Shown here: positions 10,378-20,757 of the stretch, in pieces | How positions within the stretch are numbered: the stretch's first letter is position 1 | How the letters are laid out: the number at the start of each line of letters is the position of its first letter | NCBI GenBank assembly: GCA_027923505.1 | Contig: BROI01000029.1 | Coordinates: 1 to 64,000, forward strand | DNA from: Mayamaea pseudoterrestris | Lineage: Eukaryota; Bacillariophyta; Bacillariophyceae; Sellaphorales; Sellaphoraceae | DNA: 64,000 nucleotides | Reading direction: 5' to 3' | Notes under the pieces: model-generated | The model's input: the letters and a program-made list of their open reading frames with translations, nothing else | Database searches by the model: none | What the model was told of the DNA's origin: nothing | Made by a program: the position numbers and the translations under genes

Positions 10378-11904
10378 TCAAGAAATAGTAAAGGCTGAGA
10401 CTGTCGCATGGTGGAAGTCACCAAAGGTTTGTCCTAGTTTGTAGCGAGCCTTTAGTGGCAGCACATTGGCTGGAAGCGCCACACTCAAGTCTTGTACGTC
10501 ATTTAGAGACCTGGCTGGCGGAATGCTCAGCTCATGGGTAAATTCAGGTTCCATGAACAATGCCTGTGTTGTGTTTTGCGAAACAAATTGGTGAGTACGC
10601 GTTGAAGCACTTTTATAACAATCAGCTAAGTCATGTCATCGAGTCGTTCGCGCAGCATACAAAAGTCCACACGCAAACGTACAAACGATTCTCGCGTAAT
10701 GCCTGCTTGTCGTGGCGGCTTGACAGCATGTGGCTGAAACAGGAAAGCAAGTCATACTGTGAGATGTGAAGCGAGGCGAACGACGCAGACTACGTAGCCG
10801 CTCGCCGTTTGCTTGACGTACCGTCGCTTGTAAAATTCCACCCGACTGAATCTGCGACGTTTCTCCAATCTGAAAGGCGCAAGCATTGGGCGGGAGAACC
10901 GCCTTGACAACTTGACCGCTACGTGACTGAATATAGAGACCTGCATCTGCGTCCGGGCAACCACCTGCTAGTTCAATCCCATCGCTGTCCAGGTAAATGG
11001 CCGGTACGAGACCAGTCAAGGAGCCTGCAGCGACGCAGAGAGATTAAGATAAAGCCAAGTGAGTTGCATGCAGACTACAGCTACAGGACTTGCTGTATCG
11101 GTACTCACCATGATCATTGTGCCATCCGCACCACATAACGTTCGTGTCGTCGTCCATGTCGTGTTTGAAATCGTCGTCACTCATGGCAAAGTAGTGCAAG
11201 AGCCTTCCCTTGGCGTTTAGTGACTTTTGAAGTGTCTCTTGCAGCTTTAGTTCAATTCCGTGTCTGTGACAGTATGCGTCGCAAACGGCCGCCAGTAGGC
11301 AGCCAACTTGGTGGATTGTTTGGCCCATGTTGACAAAGGCTTGTTCCAACAGTGGCAGCGACTGTTTCGGCCAGACGTTCGGAGCAAAGAAATCTGGATG
11401 GTCGGCTCCCAGCTGCGTCCAGTAATCTTCATCGCTTGGCTGCTGGTCGTGTCCATGTTCTCCTGTCATAGCTGCCGCCCTTTGAATGCAGGATGCGACC
11501 AAATCATTCGTCAATGGATTCGCGTAGAACGATCCCTTGGCGGTATCTGGCCGACTCGCCGCGCCATGAATCACGAGACATTCCTTTCCATGCGACCATC
11601 CAGTCGAGTATAGTGATTTTTCGTCCACGAGAGAATCAAGGTCTGGTAAGCTTGGCAACTTTGCGGCTAATGGAAGAAGCGTTTTGCGATGCTCGTCAAA
11701 ACCTGGAACGTTTGTGACGGCAAGAATGCCAAGTCCATCAGCGCCAAACGCTTTTCCAACGGCGTCAATGAGAGTACTGGAGGATGTAGAACTGTTAGAT
11801 TCGCCAAAAGCAACGAGCTCCGCGTAGGAAATTGTCACGACGGATGCCTTGGTCGCCATGGTCGCAGAGATTTTGTCACGCAAAGCACTTCCATGGCGCG
11901 CCAC
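10378..11904 (-). CDS. 2-oxoglutarate/Fe(II)-dependent oxygenase (isopenicillin N synthase-like)
   Basis: Four exons on the minus strand: 11904-11109, 11024-10822, 10733-10683 and 10563-10378, with GT-AG introns of 84, 88 and 119 bp. Joined they give 411 residues, or 396 from the ATG at 11859 (MATKASVV), which I think is the likelier start. The junctions restore the family motifs: WHNDHG followed across intron 1 by SLTGLVPAIY supplies the HxD pair; QAT followed across intron 2 by PHAVKPPRQAG supplies the distal His; TRESF joined across intron 3 to ALFMEPEF supplies the Arg that binds 2-oxoglutarate. These enzymes hydroxylate or cyclise small molecules or protein side chains; the substrate is unknown. 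The gene is divergent from the importin gene. Confidence 0.85.
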
Positions 11905-11905
11905 A

Positions 11906-11914
11906 AGTACCGGT
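11906..11914. promoter_or_regulatory. AGTACCGGT motif between oxygenase and importin genes
   Basis: A single copy of the 9-bp arm that forms inverted repeats at 3181 and 26411, located in the intergenic stretch shared by the divergent oxygenase (preferred ATG 11859) and importin (ATG 12077) genes. Function inferred only. Confidence 0.3.
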
Positions 11915-12076
11915 CCGATTTTTTTAGTACCACTCCGACTCCTTCAACGACGATCTTCCCTCCATCGCCGGCCGGTCGGTCGCCGCCATGGACGAGAGAC
12001 GACGAGAACCGCGCCGCAAACAATATCTTGTGTTTTGCTGCAGACTCCAATACATACAAATATCTTCTAATTAATC

Positions 12077-15000
12077 ATGACGACTCCTGCAATCGGCCAA
12101 GACGTTCTCGAGGCGCTCATGTCGCCAGATAATCAATTGCGAACGGCGGCCGAGCAGTACCTCCAAAGCATGGCAGTGGAAGATCGCTGCATGGCGTTGC
12201 TTCATTCATCTGCAGCAGTGTCACCAGCCCTCCAGCAGCTCTGCTGCATTTTGCTCCGACGCAACGTTTCCAAGCTGACCAATGTCGGCTTCCTTGTAAG
12301 CATGGTACGAATGCTCATGGCGCAAGTCAATATACAATCAGCATTGTCGAACGACACGATTGCAAGTCTTCTCAAGGAATCTATTGCCCAGGCAATTGGA
12401 ATCTTGTCACTACTAAAAGCTCATGATGAAGCTACGAAATGTCTTGAACAAGTTTTGCAGGCGAATGCAGCCGACGCCATGCAGGGAAACATGTCGGCGC
12501 TCAAGCTGCTGATTGCCTTGGCCGAGCAGGCGCCAGTTGCCTTTGGCAAGCTCGTCATGCCGTCTCTGCCGCGATTAATCGACAATGTATTGCAGCAGCT
12601 GAATGCGAATCAATTTCCCTCGTCTCAGCAGATTGTATCAGTGTTGCTGGAGCTTGTTGTGCAGACAGCATTGGCGACGACTGCTTCGGCGGATCAACCA
12701 TGGCAATCCATGCCGAGCGTCAAGCGATTGCAGGACTCCAATCAGCAGCATGATGCAGTAAACACTCCGCTACTGATGGAGCTGGGATTGAACTGTCTTC
12801 TTCCGATTTTGACGTCTAGCGGCTTTTGTCCGACGGATCATACTGTTTTAGAACATTTATTGACGGCCTCGGAGTCAGTTCCGTTTCTGTTTGGCGCGCC
12901 AGCGGTTTGGAACGCTATTATGCAAGCATGTCTTCACGTCATGATTAGCAGCGATCATTTGTCGACAGATGATGCCATCTTTCGGCGTCTGCAGGCCCTT
13001 CAAATTGTTGTCAACCTTTGCCAAGTCACAGGCCTGCAGCAGACATTGCTTGACGCTGCCTCACGCACCAGCATTTGCGAAACAGCCACGCGATTGCTCG
13101 TTGGCGTTCTAGCGGGAGACTACAATACGGAATACAACAATAATGATTTTGACGAGGACGAGGAGGATCAGTTGGTGGCATATGCCTCGGACTTGCTAGA
13201 GCAGCTCGTCCATGTTTTTGTTGATCCAGCCATGCCATTCGCGATGCAACACATTGAAACCAAACTTGCGGCCGTCATGCAACATCAATCATCGCAAGGC
13301 TATACCAGCAATTGGAGAGCCAGTCGTGGCGCACTAGTGGCGCTGCAGTGTTGTTTGGAAGCTGCTCCAGTAAAATCGTCGCAGCACTTTGTTGCATCCA
13401 TGGAAGCGGCTCTTTGGTTCAGCAGCTGCAACGTTGATGAACGCGTCCAGTATGTTGCCATTCGCCTAGTCGGAGCATTATGCGAAAGTCGACGCTGCAG
13501 TCGAGCGGCAGACTTTGAAGGCATGGCGAGTCGAATTCTGCAGACACTTGCGCAAGCCGTGCAGTCAACCGCCACCAAGGTGGCCACCATGGCGTGCACA
13601 GCCATTGTCGCGTACTGTCGGCCGACGAATGCTGGACTAGATTTGGATGCGGAACGATTGGTGCTCCCGTTCTTGTCGGACGTTTTAAACGCAATAGTTG
13701 CCGGTCCATTGTCGAAGAATGCCGTTAGCGCTGAAGTGATGGACGCCAAAGTGGCGGCCTTGGCGGCGGTAGCCTGTCTCGCAGAAGCCGCCGAGGAGGC
13801 GTTCATTCCAATCTATGCGCATATCATGCCTGGGCTATGGAGCTTGATCAATTTACCGGCAAGCGGTGGTAGCAATAGTTACGAGATTTCTCGGCTCAAG
13901 GGCGCGGCCGTCGAAACTGCGACGATTATCTTTCAAGCCATTGGAGAAGATAATGTTCATATATTTCAGCAGGATGCGGAAGCCATTATGAACTTGGCGG
14001 CTTCTCTTTTGCGCACGTCGATGGAAGGCGACATTGTCGCTGGCATGCCTTTGGACCAGCTTTTGTCAGGTTGCGCGCGAATTGCGTCTGTCATGAAGGA
14101 GAAGTTTGCGCCCTTTATGGGCGCCGTATTTTCTCCTCTGCTGCTACGAGCGACAGACACGTCAGGCGACGTTGAGATTTCAGACGGCGCGGACACGAAT
14201 ACAGAGGCTACAGATCTTTATGTGGACGATGATGGAAAAGAGAGCATAACAGTAACACTGCCTGGCCGGGGATTAACGAACATTACAATCAACACTAGCA
14301 AGATCCAGGAGAAGGCACAAGCTGCCCGTGCCATGTATGAACTCGCTTCCGCCTTGGGTGCATCGTTTGGTCCGTACGCAAAGGCGTGCCTTGATTCGTT
14401 TCTAGTCCTTGTCGGGTTCAAGTACTCGGCCGAAATCCGGTCGACTGCATCGCAGACCCTCGCCGCTGCATTTGAGGCAGCATGCGCTAGTGGTGAAGGA
14501 CATGGATGGGAACTTCCGGCTGAGTATTTTCCTGTCATATCAAAGGTGCTCGCTCAAGGAATTAATGTTGACAATGCCACAGACATGGATGAAACGTATG
14601 CCTTTGCCGAGTCCACCTCGCAGGTATTCTACAGTGTCTACAGTCGGCGTGAGGATAGCCACGGCGAATTGCTTTCTAAATTCTCCATTGAGGAAGCAAC
14701 GTTTGTCACTAAATTGTGTGTCAAAGCACTCGCCGCATGTTTGCAGCGACGCGACAAAATCACAGCCGCTCTTTCCGTTGGCATCTCAGAAGATGAGTTT
14801 GAAGAATATACTGGTGTTTTAGAAAAGGAAGGCGAGCTGCTGACTCCCTTGACGGATGCCATCGGCTACATGTTGAAGCTTCATCGCGAGAAATTTCTTC
14901 CGACGTTTCAAACTAAGGTTGTTCCCGTCCTCGGTCCATACCTTCGTTCCAGCACGGACTTACAGGCCAAGCTGGCTGCCGTCTGCCTCTTTGACGACTG

Positions 15001-15691
15001 TGTTGAGTTCTGCGGTGGCGCTGCTGCATCCACACACGGATCTGCTTTGATGGAAGGCGTTGTGACTGGCTTGGACGACTCAACGAACGGCGGCAATATG
15101 GAATTGAAACGTGCTTCTATCTACGGCGTTGCACAGGTTGCCCGATACGCACCTAGTAGTGCGTTGCTACCGCATGCGCAGCAGGTCATTCCAGCCCTAT
15201 TAGCCATTGTAAGCAAAACAAAAGACGACTATGGTGATTGTCCGGGTGTTTTTGAGAATGCTGTTTCTGCCTTGGGCTCGCTAGCCTTATTTGGCAAAGC
15301 GCCATTGCAAAAGTATATCAAGCAAGACCTTGCCATCAGTGTGCTTCTCGCAAACCTGCCTCTACGCGAAGATTTCGACGAAGCCGAGATTTGCAGCATT
15401 GGATTTTGTGAGCTTGTCGAAAAAGGGACTGTTCCGATGGATGAGGAATGCGACAATATTTTACGCATCATTGGCGACACGCTCGCCTCGGTGAATGACG
15501 GTGATGACTTGGCCAGCGAGGCGACTATCATTCGCTTTGTCGGCATTCTGTTTGGCCTTCAGCAAAGTGTTTCGTCGCATGTCATGAACCGTGCATTTGG
15601 TAAGATTTCGGGCGAGTCGCAAGAGGCAATCAATGCGAGCATGAACAATTACCGCCACATGTTTACCAACGTGGTGACTCCAGAAAAGTAA
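12077..15691 (+). CDS. IPO5: Importin beta family karyopherin, importin-5/Kap121-like
   Basis: A single exon of 1204 residues, a little longer than animal and yeast importin-5/Kap121 (about 1090-1100). It is built of HEAT repeats from end to end. The N-terminus (LEALMSPDNQLRTAAEQYL) has the usual first HEAT helix pair that in this family binds Ran-GTP. The central part contains YVDDDGKESITVTLPGRG and helices ending in GYMLKLHREKFLPTFQTKVVPVL, and the C-terminal helices around YAPSSALLPHAQQVIPALLAIV match the importin-5 group. It should carry ribosomal proteins, histones and other cargo into the nucleus. The ATG at 12077 is the first in frame after the AT-rich leader. No truncation seen. Confidence 0.85.
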   Translation: MTTPAIGQDVLEALMSPDNQLRTAAEQYLQSMAVEDRCMALLHSSAAVSPALQQLCCILLRRNVSKLTNVGFLVSMVRMLMAQVNIQSALSNDTIASLLKESIAQAIGILSLLKAHDEATKCLEQVLQANAADAMQGNMSALKLLIALAEQAPVAFGKLVMPSLPRLIDNVLQQLNANQFPSSQQIVSVLLELVVQTALATTASADQPWQSMPSVKRLQDSNQQHDAVNTPLLMELGLNCLLPILTSSGFCPTDHTVLEHLLTASESVPFLFGAPAVWNAIMQACLHVMISSDHLSTDDAIFRRLQALQIVVNLCQVTGLQQTLLDAASRTSICETATRLLVGVLAGDYNTEYNNNDFDEDEEDQLVAYASDLLEQLVHVFVDPAMPFAMQHIETKLAAVMQHQSSQGYTSNWRASRGALVALQCCLEAAPVKSSQHFVASMEAALWFSSCNVDERVQYVAIRLVGALCESRRCSRAADFEGMASRILQTLAQAVQSTATKVATMACTAIVAYCRPTNAGLDLDAERLVLPFLSDVLNAIVAGPLSKNAVSAEVMDAKVAALAAVACLAEAAEEAFIPIYAHIMPGLWSLINLPASGGSNSYEISRLKGAAVETATIIFQAIGEDNVHIFQQDAEAIMNLAASLLRTSMEGDIVAGMPLDQLLSGCARIASVMKEKFAPFMGAVFSPLLLRATDTSGDVEISDGADTNTEATDLYVDDDGKESITVTLPGRGLTNITINTSKIQEKAQAARAMYELASALGASFGPYAKACLDSFLVLVGFKYSAEIRSTASQTLAAAFEAACASGEGHGWELPAEYFPVISKVLAQGINVDNATDMDETYAFAESTSQVFYSVYSRREDSHGELLSKFSIEEATFVTKLCVKALAACLQRRDKITAALSVGISEDEFEEYTGVLEKEGELLTPLTDAIGYMLKLHREKFLPTFQTKVVPVLGPYLRSSTDLQAKLAAVCLFDDCVEFCGGAAASTHGSALMEGVVTGLDDSTNGGNMELKRASIYGVAQVARYAPSSALLPHAQQVIPALLAIVSKTKDDYGDCPGVFENAVSALGSLALFGKAPLQKYIKQDLAISVLLANLPLREDFDEAEICSIGFCELVEKGTVPMDEECDNILRIIGDTLASVNDGDDLASEATIIRFVGILFGLQQSVSSHVMNRAFGKISGESQEAINASMNNYRHMFTNVVTPEK

Positions 15692-16350
15692 ATTGATAAG
15701 AAAAAGTTACTAAAACATCTTATTGCTAACATGTATTAGCCATGCATTGCATGTGATCGGTTTCACATTTCACATAGGAAGACGGACAGTAGCGCCTGTC
15801 ATTTTCCACTGACGCTGTCTTCTTTTGCTGTTATGCCATCGGAGACGCGCTGCCGTCCGCGTTACTGACTTGCGACTTTGCTCGAGCTGCTGCCCGTCAA
15901 AGAATTATCGACAATAGCCTCTTCCAGATTCATAAAGCAATCACCTCCATTTCGTTCGTTTGCTTCAATACTGCATCAACTTATGAAGGTAGTTCATTGT
16001 TAATAATTTAGTTGGCGAGCTGCACGACAGTATTGTTCGAGGGTAGTCAGATCTCGGCGCCTCGACCCTACGCCGCAAGAGAATGATGACGGTGATGAGT
16101 GATGACGTTGGTGTCGAAGATTGATGACCAGTCGAAGGTGATGGAATAAAAAAGGAGCAGCATGACGTGATCAGCAGCACTGCTATCAAAGAAATTTGCA
16201 TGGTAGACAGCGTACGATAAACAGAGGTTTGCGTAAGCAACCGGTACAAGGACATGTATGTATTCTTGCCAAGTCGGCCAGGGACAAATAAATACAACGG
16301 CACACCATGGTGGCGTGACGACCGCGGGGACAAGAAGAGTAAAGCAAGAC
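15692..16350. other. Intergenic region before the 42-bp array
   Basis: About 660 bp with no convincing coding region. An ACCGGTAC copy is present at 16240-16247. An antisense frame that stays open from 16591 to 15965 owes its length to the 42-bp repeats at its start and does not look like a gene. Confidence 0.5.
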
Positions 16351-16881
16351 GAAACGAATGCCAGTGAAAAACTGCGCCACAAAGCATAAGTATGAAACGA
16401 GAGCCAGTGTCAACTACGTCATAAGGCAATAGTGTGAAACGAGTGCCAGTGTCAATTACGTCACGAGGCAATACTGTGAAACGAGTGCCAGTGTCAATTA
16501 CGTCATAAGGCAATAGTACGAAACGAGTGCCAGTGAAAACTACGTCACCAGACAATACTGTGAAACGAGTGCCAGTGAAAATGTGCCACAAGGCATAAGT
16601 ATGAAACGAGTGCCAGTGTCAATTACGTCATAAGGCTATAGTGTGAAACGAGTGCCAGTGAAAATGTGCCACAAGGCATAAGTATGAAACGAGTGCCAGT
16701 GACAACTGCGTCATGAGGGAAAACTGTGAAACGAGTGCCAGTGAAAACTACGTCATGTGGCATAACTGTGAAACGAGTGCCAATGAAAACTGCGTCATAA
16801 GGCAATATTGTGAAACGAGTGCCAGTGAAAACTACGTCACAAGGCAATACTGTGAAACAAGTGCCAGTGAAAACTACGTCA
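16351..16881 (+). repeat. 42-bp tandem array 1 (13 units)
   Basis: GAAACGAGTGCCAGTG-type starts at 16351, 16394, 16436, 16478, 16520, 16562, 16603, 16645, 16686, 16728, 16770, 16812 and 16854, period 41-43 bp. Most units continue AAAACTACGTCA or TCAATTACGTCA and then AAGGCAATA. The ACGTCA/GCGTCA block is a CRE-type half site; three units carry GCCACA in its place. The array ends about 130 bp before the first ATG of the LRR gene on the same strand, so it lies in its 5' flank. Confidence 0.95.
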
Positions 16882-17007
16882 TTTATACAATTGCCTACGT
16901 TTCGCTACCCCGATCGCGACCATGAGACACCCGCATCAAAGACCAAAAACTGCTTCTCGCGTCCACAGCCACTAAGAGTGTGAAGGTATCAATGCTACTT
17001 GCAGAGT

Positions 17008-20000
17008 ATGAGGAAATATGGCGATGCTGTCGACGCTTCATCTGACGAGCAGCAGCGAATTCTTGTCGATGGAGTACCGGTGGAAGAAGCAGCGAGAAAC
17101 ATTGACGGAACCTTTGCAGCAACTAGCAGGACAAGATCAAGGAGTCATCGCCTACAATCAAGACGAGTCCAACAGTCCTCATCCACCATGATTCAGCTTC
17201 TTGATCGACTCGTCGCGCACCTTGTACCACTTCCAGATATAATAGAAGCGGATGATGACAACTTTGAACCATTATGGGAGGATCAGCCGACGAGTCATCT
17301 ACCTCATCAAATTCGACGAGCTACTGGCATTACACTCCCTGCTGCTTTCATAGCCTGGCTTTCGGATCATATGTATCATGGAGACGATGATGATTTGCAG
17401 GGTCTGTTTGACCATGCGACGAGTCGAGTTCGCACAGGATATCCTGCCGACGCAAGTCTCGATTCGGCGTTGCAAGAGCGACTGGCGATTCTTGCCAATC
17501 TACTGCCTCGATTGACTCATCTTCGAATCATAAACGACAACACTATGGAATTTTCAGCTGGTCATAATGACGATGGTACGAGGCAGCGAGGCTGCATCGA
17601 CCTTGGCCTTTTCCCAAACTGCAAGCTTTTACTCATTGATCAAGTCGTTCCAGAAAGTATCTACAATCTACATTTGCTTCGAAAATCACTTGAAGTGTTG
17701 AGAATAGAACGATGCTATGTAAATGACCTGTCGGACCTCTTTCAGCGATCGACGACGAACAGTGGCTCGGATGGAGCTGAGAGCATTCAGCAACGACAAG
17801 GTACACCGTTGGACAGCATGCTTCGCTTTTCCAGACTAACGCATATCAAGTTATCGTATTGTGAGCTAAATGATGCGTCCATCTCGATCATTCAACTGCT
17901 GCCGCGCATGATGCACATTACGTCAGTCTGTCTTTCGCACAACTATTTATCCTCGCAGCGATCGGTTCTAGCAATGGGACTCGCCAACAAGCTCTTTCTA
18001 TCCAGCCTGGATCTTTCATTTAACAATTTACGTTCAGCAAAGCTTCTTTCATTGCGTCTGCGCAATCTTACGATACTCAATTTGTCGCACAATTGCTTGA
18101 CGCAAACAAAAGAGGTGGATCAGCTGGTATCGCTCCGAGTTTTACACATTGACTTTAATCGAATCGCTGACCTGGCGCACATGGCTAATGTGGCATCTCT
18201 ACCAGTTCTGCAACAGATATACGTTAAAGGCAATCCGCTTTTGCGCGGCCGGCCACTTGGTGTGCGCGTCGATCTCTTGGAGCTTTTCTCTCAACGACGA
18301 CTTCGTCGGCTGCCGCCTGGTGCCTCCTACCGACAATTGCAGCACGCGCTACCCGTAATCGATGGCAAACTGGCTAGTATAGGGGAACTACATGCGATTC
18401 GCCTTCGGACATATGAGCGGATAGCTTTTGCGAGCTTGGAGTGCGAGGAGAATTGGATTCGGGTTGATAGACAAGTAGTAGATGAAGGACTTGCGCCAAA
18501 TATTACAACAAGACTGCATTTGAGTCATCGCCGAGTGCGGAAACGTCGAGCAACGATCGACACTGTGTCTGGTGGAAAAAGTAGAGTCCCTCTGTTAGCT
18601 ATCAGAAAGTTTCACTTACCTCTAGACTACAAGCCGATGGTGGCGTTCACCCTTGACGATGTAGTTGCAACTCTCGCAATTACACAATCATTTGTAGCGC
18701 CTGACGATGACGCTAGAATAGCAAATGTTGGGCAAGATGAGAATGCCAACGCGATATACAAAGTGGTGGACGACGATACCAAGCGACTGGATTACGCAAT
18801 CACGCAATTACCAGACGAGGCTGGCAGAGTTATCAATCTGCTCGATGAAACGTCTGCAAAATCTGACAAGGGCAGCAACTACACACAATTGTTGGACGAT
18901 GAAAGGGTATCTGATGGGAATACTTCTGCACTGCCGAGGGACGAGTTGCTGCATCAAAGCGTGCCATCAACAGAAGACGTCGATTCGACAGTTTGTCTTC
19001 CGATGGAATCGTCAGAGCACAGTGTGAAGAATGCATTGTTTGTCAAGGTGCTTGGGTATGATAATCATCGATTGCGTACCGACATTTCTGATGTGCCATT
19101 GCCTCGGACAGAAGAAGCTAGCGAAGTAGTACCACCATTACTGTATTGTTCCATGTTGTCGCCCATCAAGCAGGTTAATCAGAACGACGACGAGTTAAAA
19201 GAGTCTGCCGCCACAACAGCGTCCACTCTGGATTTTAACGAGGAGCCAAGATCAAGAAGTACTTCGCCGCCACCAGTGACCGGCCAACTTAATATACCTG
19301 ATCTCAATACTGGTTCAGAAACACAGCGTCCCTCATCACCATCAGCACACGACAGCGATGTTTCGTCAAGTCAGCCTTCTCAAAGTCCATTTCAACATAA
19401 TTTCCGTCATGTTGCATCCTTTGGTGGCTTTTTGCATGACGAACCGATGACTTTCAGTGTCGGATCACCTAGGACCGATCGAGGAATCGATGCGGCATCT
19501 ACGAAGGAACTATTTCAGTCACTGGAAGCGCGTAGTGTATACAGTGGTCCAAGACTGTATGCAGCGATCAATATTCTCGAGAATCTTGACCTCTATTTTC
19601 GAGTTTTTGTCTTTGACACGTTCATCTCTAACCAAGTGGATGTTTCTGGCGCTCCAGATTCTTTTGTCGCTCTGGATCAACATCCTAAGATTCAACTCTG
19701 GCCAATTGACCGTCGATATCGAGAAGGGATCAAGGAAAAGGCGCGGCTGGCCGGCAAGTCTACACCGAGAGAAGACTTTCGTCGAGCGTGGTCGGAGAAG
19801 GTTGTTGCCTGCGGGCTACCGGCGCTGCGTCGGCTAACTCCGAATCGGGCCGCGCGCTATGGATTTCATGGTGAGCTACTATGGTCGGGGGCGCATTCCA
19901 CACACCTAAAGCCGGAAACGATTGCGGAGAACCGTGATGTGATAATGTGCTTGACTGATTTGTCGCTGTATATTGTATTGGACCATGATTCGGTAACCGA

Positions 20001-20757
20001 GAAGACAAAGGATCAAAAGCGCGCCTTTCCATTGCCTATTGCTACGGGCGCCACCTTTGACAAGGCGAAATGGCCGCACGCACTGGCATACCATCCACTG
20101 CAGACCTTAAAAAGCATTTCCATTGGCTTTGGGTTTCAGCGCATGACTCTTCGGTTCGCAAACACTACGTTTCCTGTGCCAGATGACTTCACCTACGTTC
20201 TTCTTACTTCCAACAAAACCAATACGATATCATTGTTAAAGGAAATTCAGGCGCTTGCCAATGAGGCCAAGACTGCTGCAGCCCTATCCATTACCGACGC
20301 CGAAGTTCAAATTGACAATGATGATAGACACGTTTTGGATGCGATTGGCGCAGCCGTTGCACCGGATCATATTGGTGCCGTTCTACATTACCAAGTTTTG
20401 ACACAGAGATGGAAGAGTGGCGACCGCGGAATGGTTCGTCGGGTCTGCATTTTAACTGACAACAAGCTGTATTTAATGGACGAAGACTATGTTGGTGACG
20501 GATCCCAGTCCATGGAATGCGGGGTTGGTCAAACTCTTGGCGACACCATGTATCGCGTCGTTGATTCCGCTGACTTGGCTCAAGTAAAAACCATTCAACC
20601 AGCTGGCGCTGATCCAAAGGCCATTACAATTTCCGTTGTCCCTAGCAACCGACTCGCTCGTACGCATAATTGGAGATTGGTGTGTCGGAATGGAATTGGA
20701 GCTGAGCGATTGGTGGAAGACCTTCGCAAGGCGATTGCTTTGGCTGTTGGACATTGA
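17008..20757 (+). CDS. Large leucine-rich repeat protein with C-terminal PH-like domain (STK11IP/nischarin-like)
   Basis: Up to 1249 residues from the first in-frame ATG (17008); the ATG at 17188, which starts MIQLLDRLVAHLVPLPD, is a strong alternative because similar proteins begin near this helix. LRRs run from roughly residue 160 to 420, with clear units such as LFLSSLDLSFNNLRSAKLL and LRNLTILNLSHNCLTQ. The middle (about 560-830) is acidic, Ser/Thr-rich and probably disordered. The C-terminus (about 1120-1249) has the strand pattern VRRVCILTDNKLYLMDEDY and ends in a helix (ERLVEDLRKAIAL), which fits a PH-like fold. STK11IP- and nischarin-type proteins act at endosomal membranes. The family link is by architecture, not by any diagnostic residue. 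Confidence 0.65.
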   Translation: MRKYGDAVDASSDEQQRILVDGVPVEEAARNIDGTFAATSRTRSRSHRLQSRRVQQSSSTMIQLLDRLVAHLVPLPDIIEADDDNFEPLWEDQPTSHLPHQIRRATGITLPAAFIAWLSDHMYHGDDDDLQGLFDHATSRVRTGYPADASLDSALQERLAILANLLPRLTHLRIINDNTMEFSAGHNDDGTRQRGCIDLGLFPNCKLLLIDQVVPESIYNLHLLRKSLEVLRIERCYVNDLSDLFQRSTTNSGSDGAESIQQRQGTPLDSMLRFSRLTHIKLSYCELNDASISIIQLLPRMMHITSVCLSHNYLSSQRSVLAMGLANKLFLSSLDLSFNNLRSAKLLSLRLRNLTILNLSHNCLTQTKEVDQLVSLRVLHIDFNRIADLAHMANVASLPVLQQIYVKGNPLLRGRPLGVRVDLLELFSQRRLRRLPPGASYRQLQHALPVIDGKLASIGELHAIRLRTYERIAFASLECEENWIRVDRQVVDEGLAPNITTRLHLSHRRVRKRRATIDTVSGGKSRVPLLAIRKFHLPLDYKPMVAFTLDDVVATLAITQSFVAPDDDARIANVGQDENANAIYKVVDDDTKRLDYAITQLPDEAGRVINLLDETSAKSDKGSNYTQLLDDERVSDGNTSALPRDELLHQSVPSTEDVDSTVCLPMESSEHSVKNALFVKVLGYDNHRLRTDISDVPLPRTEEASEVVPPLLYCSMLSPIKQVNQNDDELKESAATTASTLDFNEEPRSRSTSPPPVTGQLNIPDLNTGSETQRPSSPSAHDSDVSSSQPSQSPFQHNFRHVASFGGFLHDEPMTFSVGSPRTDRGIDAASTKELFQSLEARSVYSGPRLYAAINILENLDLYFRVFVFDTFISNQVDVSGAPDSFVALDQHPKIQLWPIDRRYREGIKEKARLAGKSTPREDFRRAWSEKVVACGLPALRRLTPNRAARYGFHGELLWSGAHSTHLKPETIAENRDVIMCLTDLSLYIVLDHDSVTEKTKDQKRAFPLPIATGATFDKAKWPHALAYHPLQTLKSISIGFGFQRMTLRFANTTFPVPDDFTYVLLTSNKTNTISLLKEIQALANEAKTAAALSITDAEVQIDNDDRHVLDAIGAAVAPDHIGAVLHYQVLTQRWKSGDRGMVRRVCILTDNKLYLMDEDYVGDGSQSMECGVGQTLGDTMYRVVDSADLAQVKTIQPAGADPKAITISVVPSNRLARTHNWRLVCRNGIGAERLVEDLRKAIALAVGH
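17024..17191 (+). other. Possible upstream ORF overlapping the LRR start
   Basis: A 55-codon frame begins at ATG 17024, in a different frame from the LRR gene, and ends at a TGA (17189-17191) that overlaps the LRR-frame ATG at 17188 as ATGA. It encodes a polar peptide ending QDESNSPHPP. It could be a uORF that controls translation if the LRR protein starts at 17188, or simply an alternative frame of LRR coding sequence if it starts at 17008. Confidence 0.3.

Noticed and set aside
15965-16591. 208-residue minus-strand frame with repeated GTRF blocks (and similar frames at 24282-24608 and 56183-56518)
   Set aside because: The 42-bp unit is 3 x 14 nt, so translation of the array gives an open 14-residue period; the rest has no recognisable protein feature.
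16351-16881. CRISPR array
   Set aside because: The repeats are directly adjacent, with no unique spacers, and the genome is eukaryotic.
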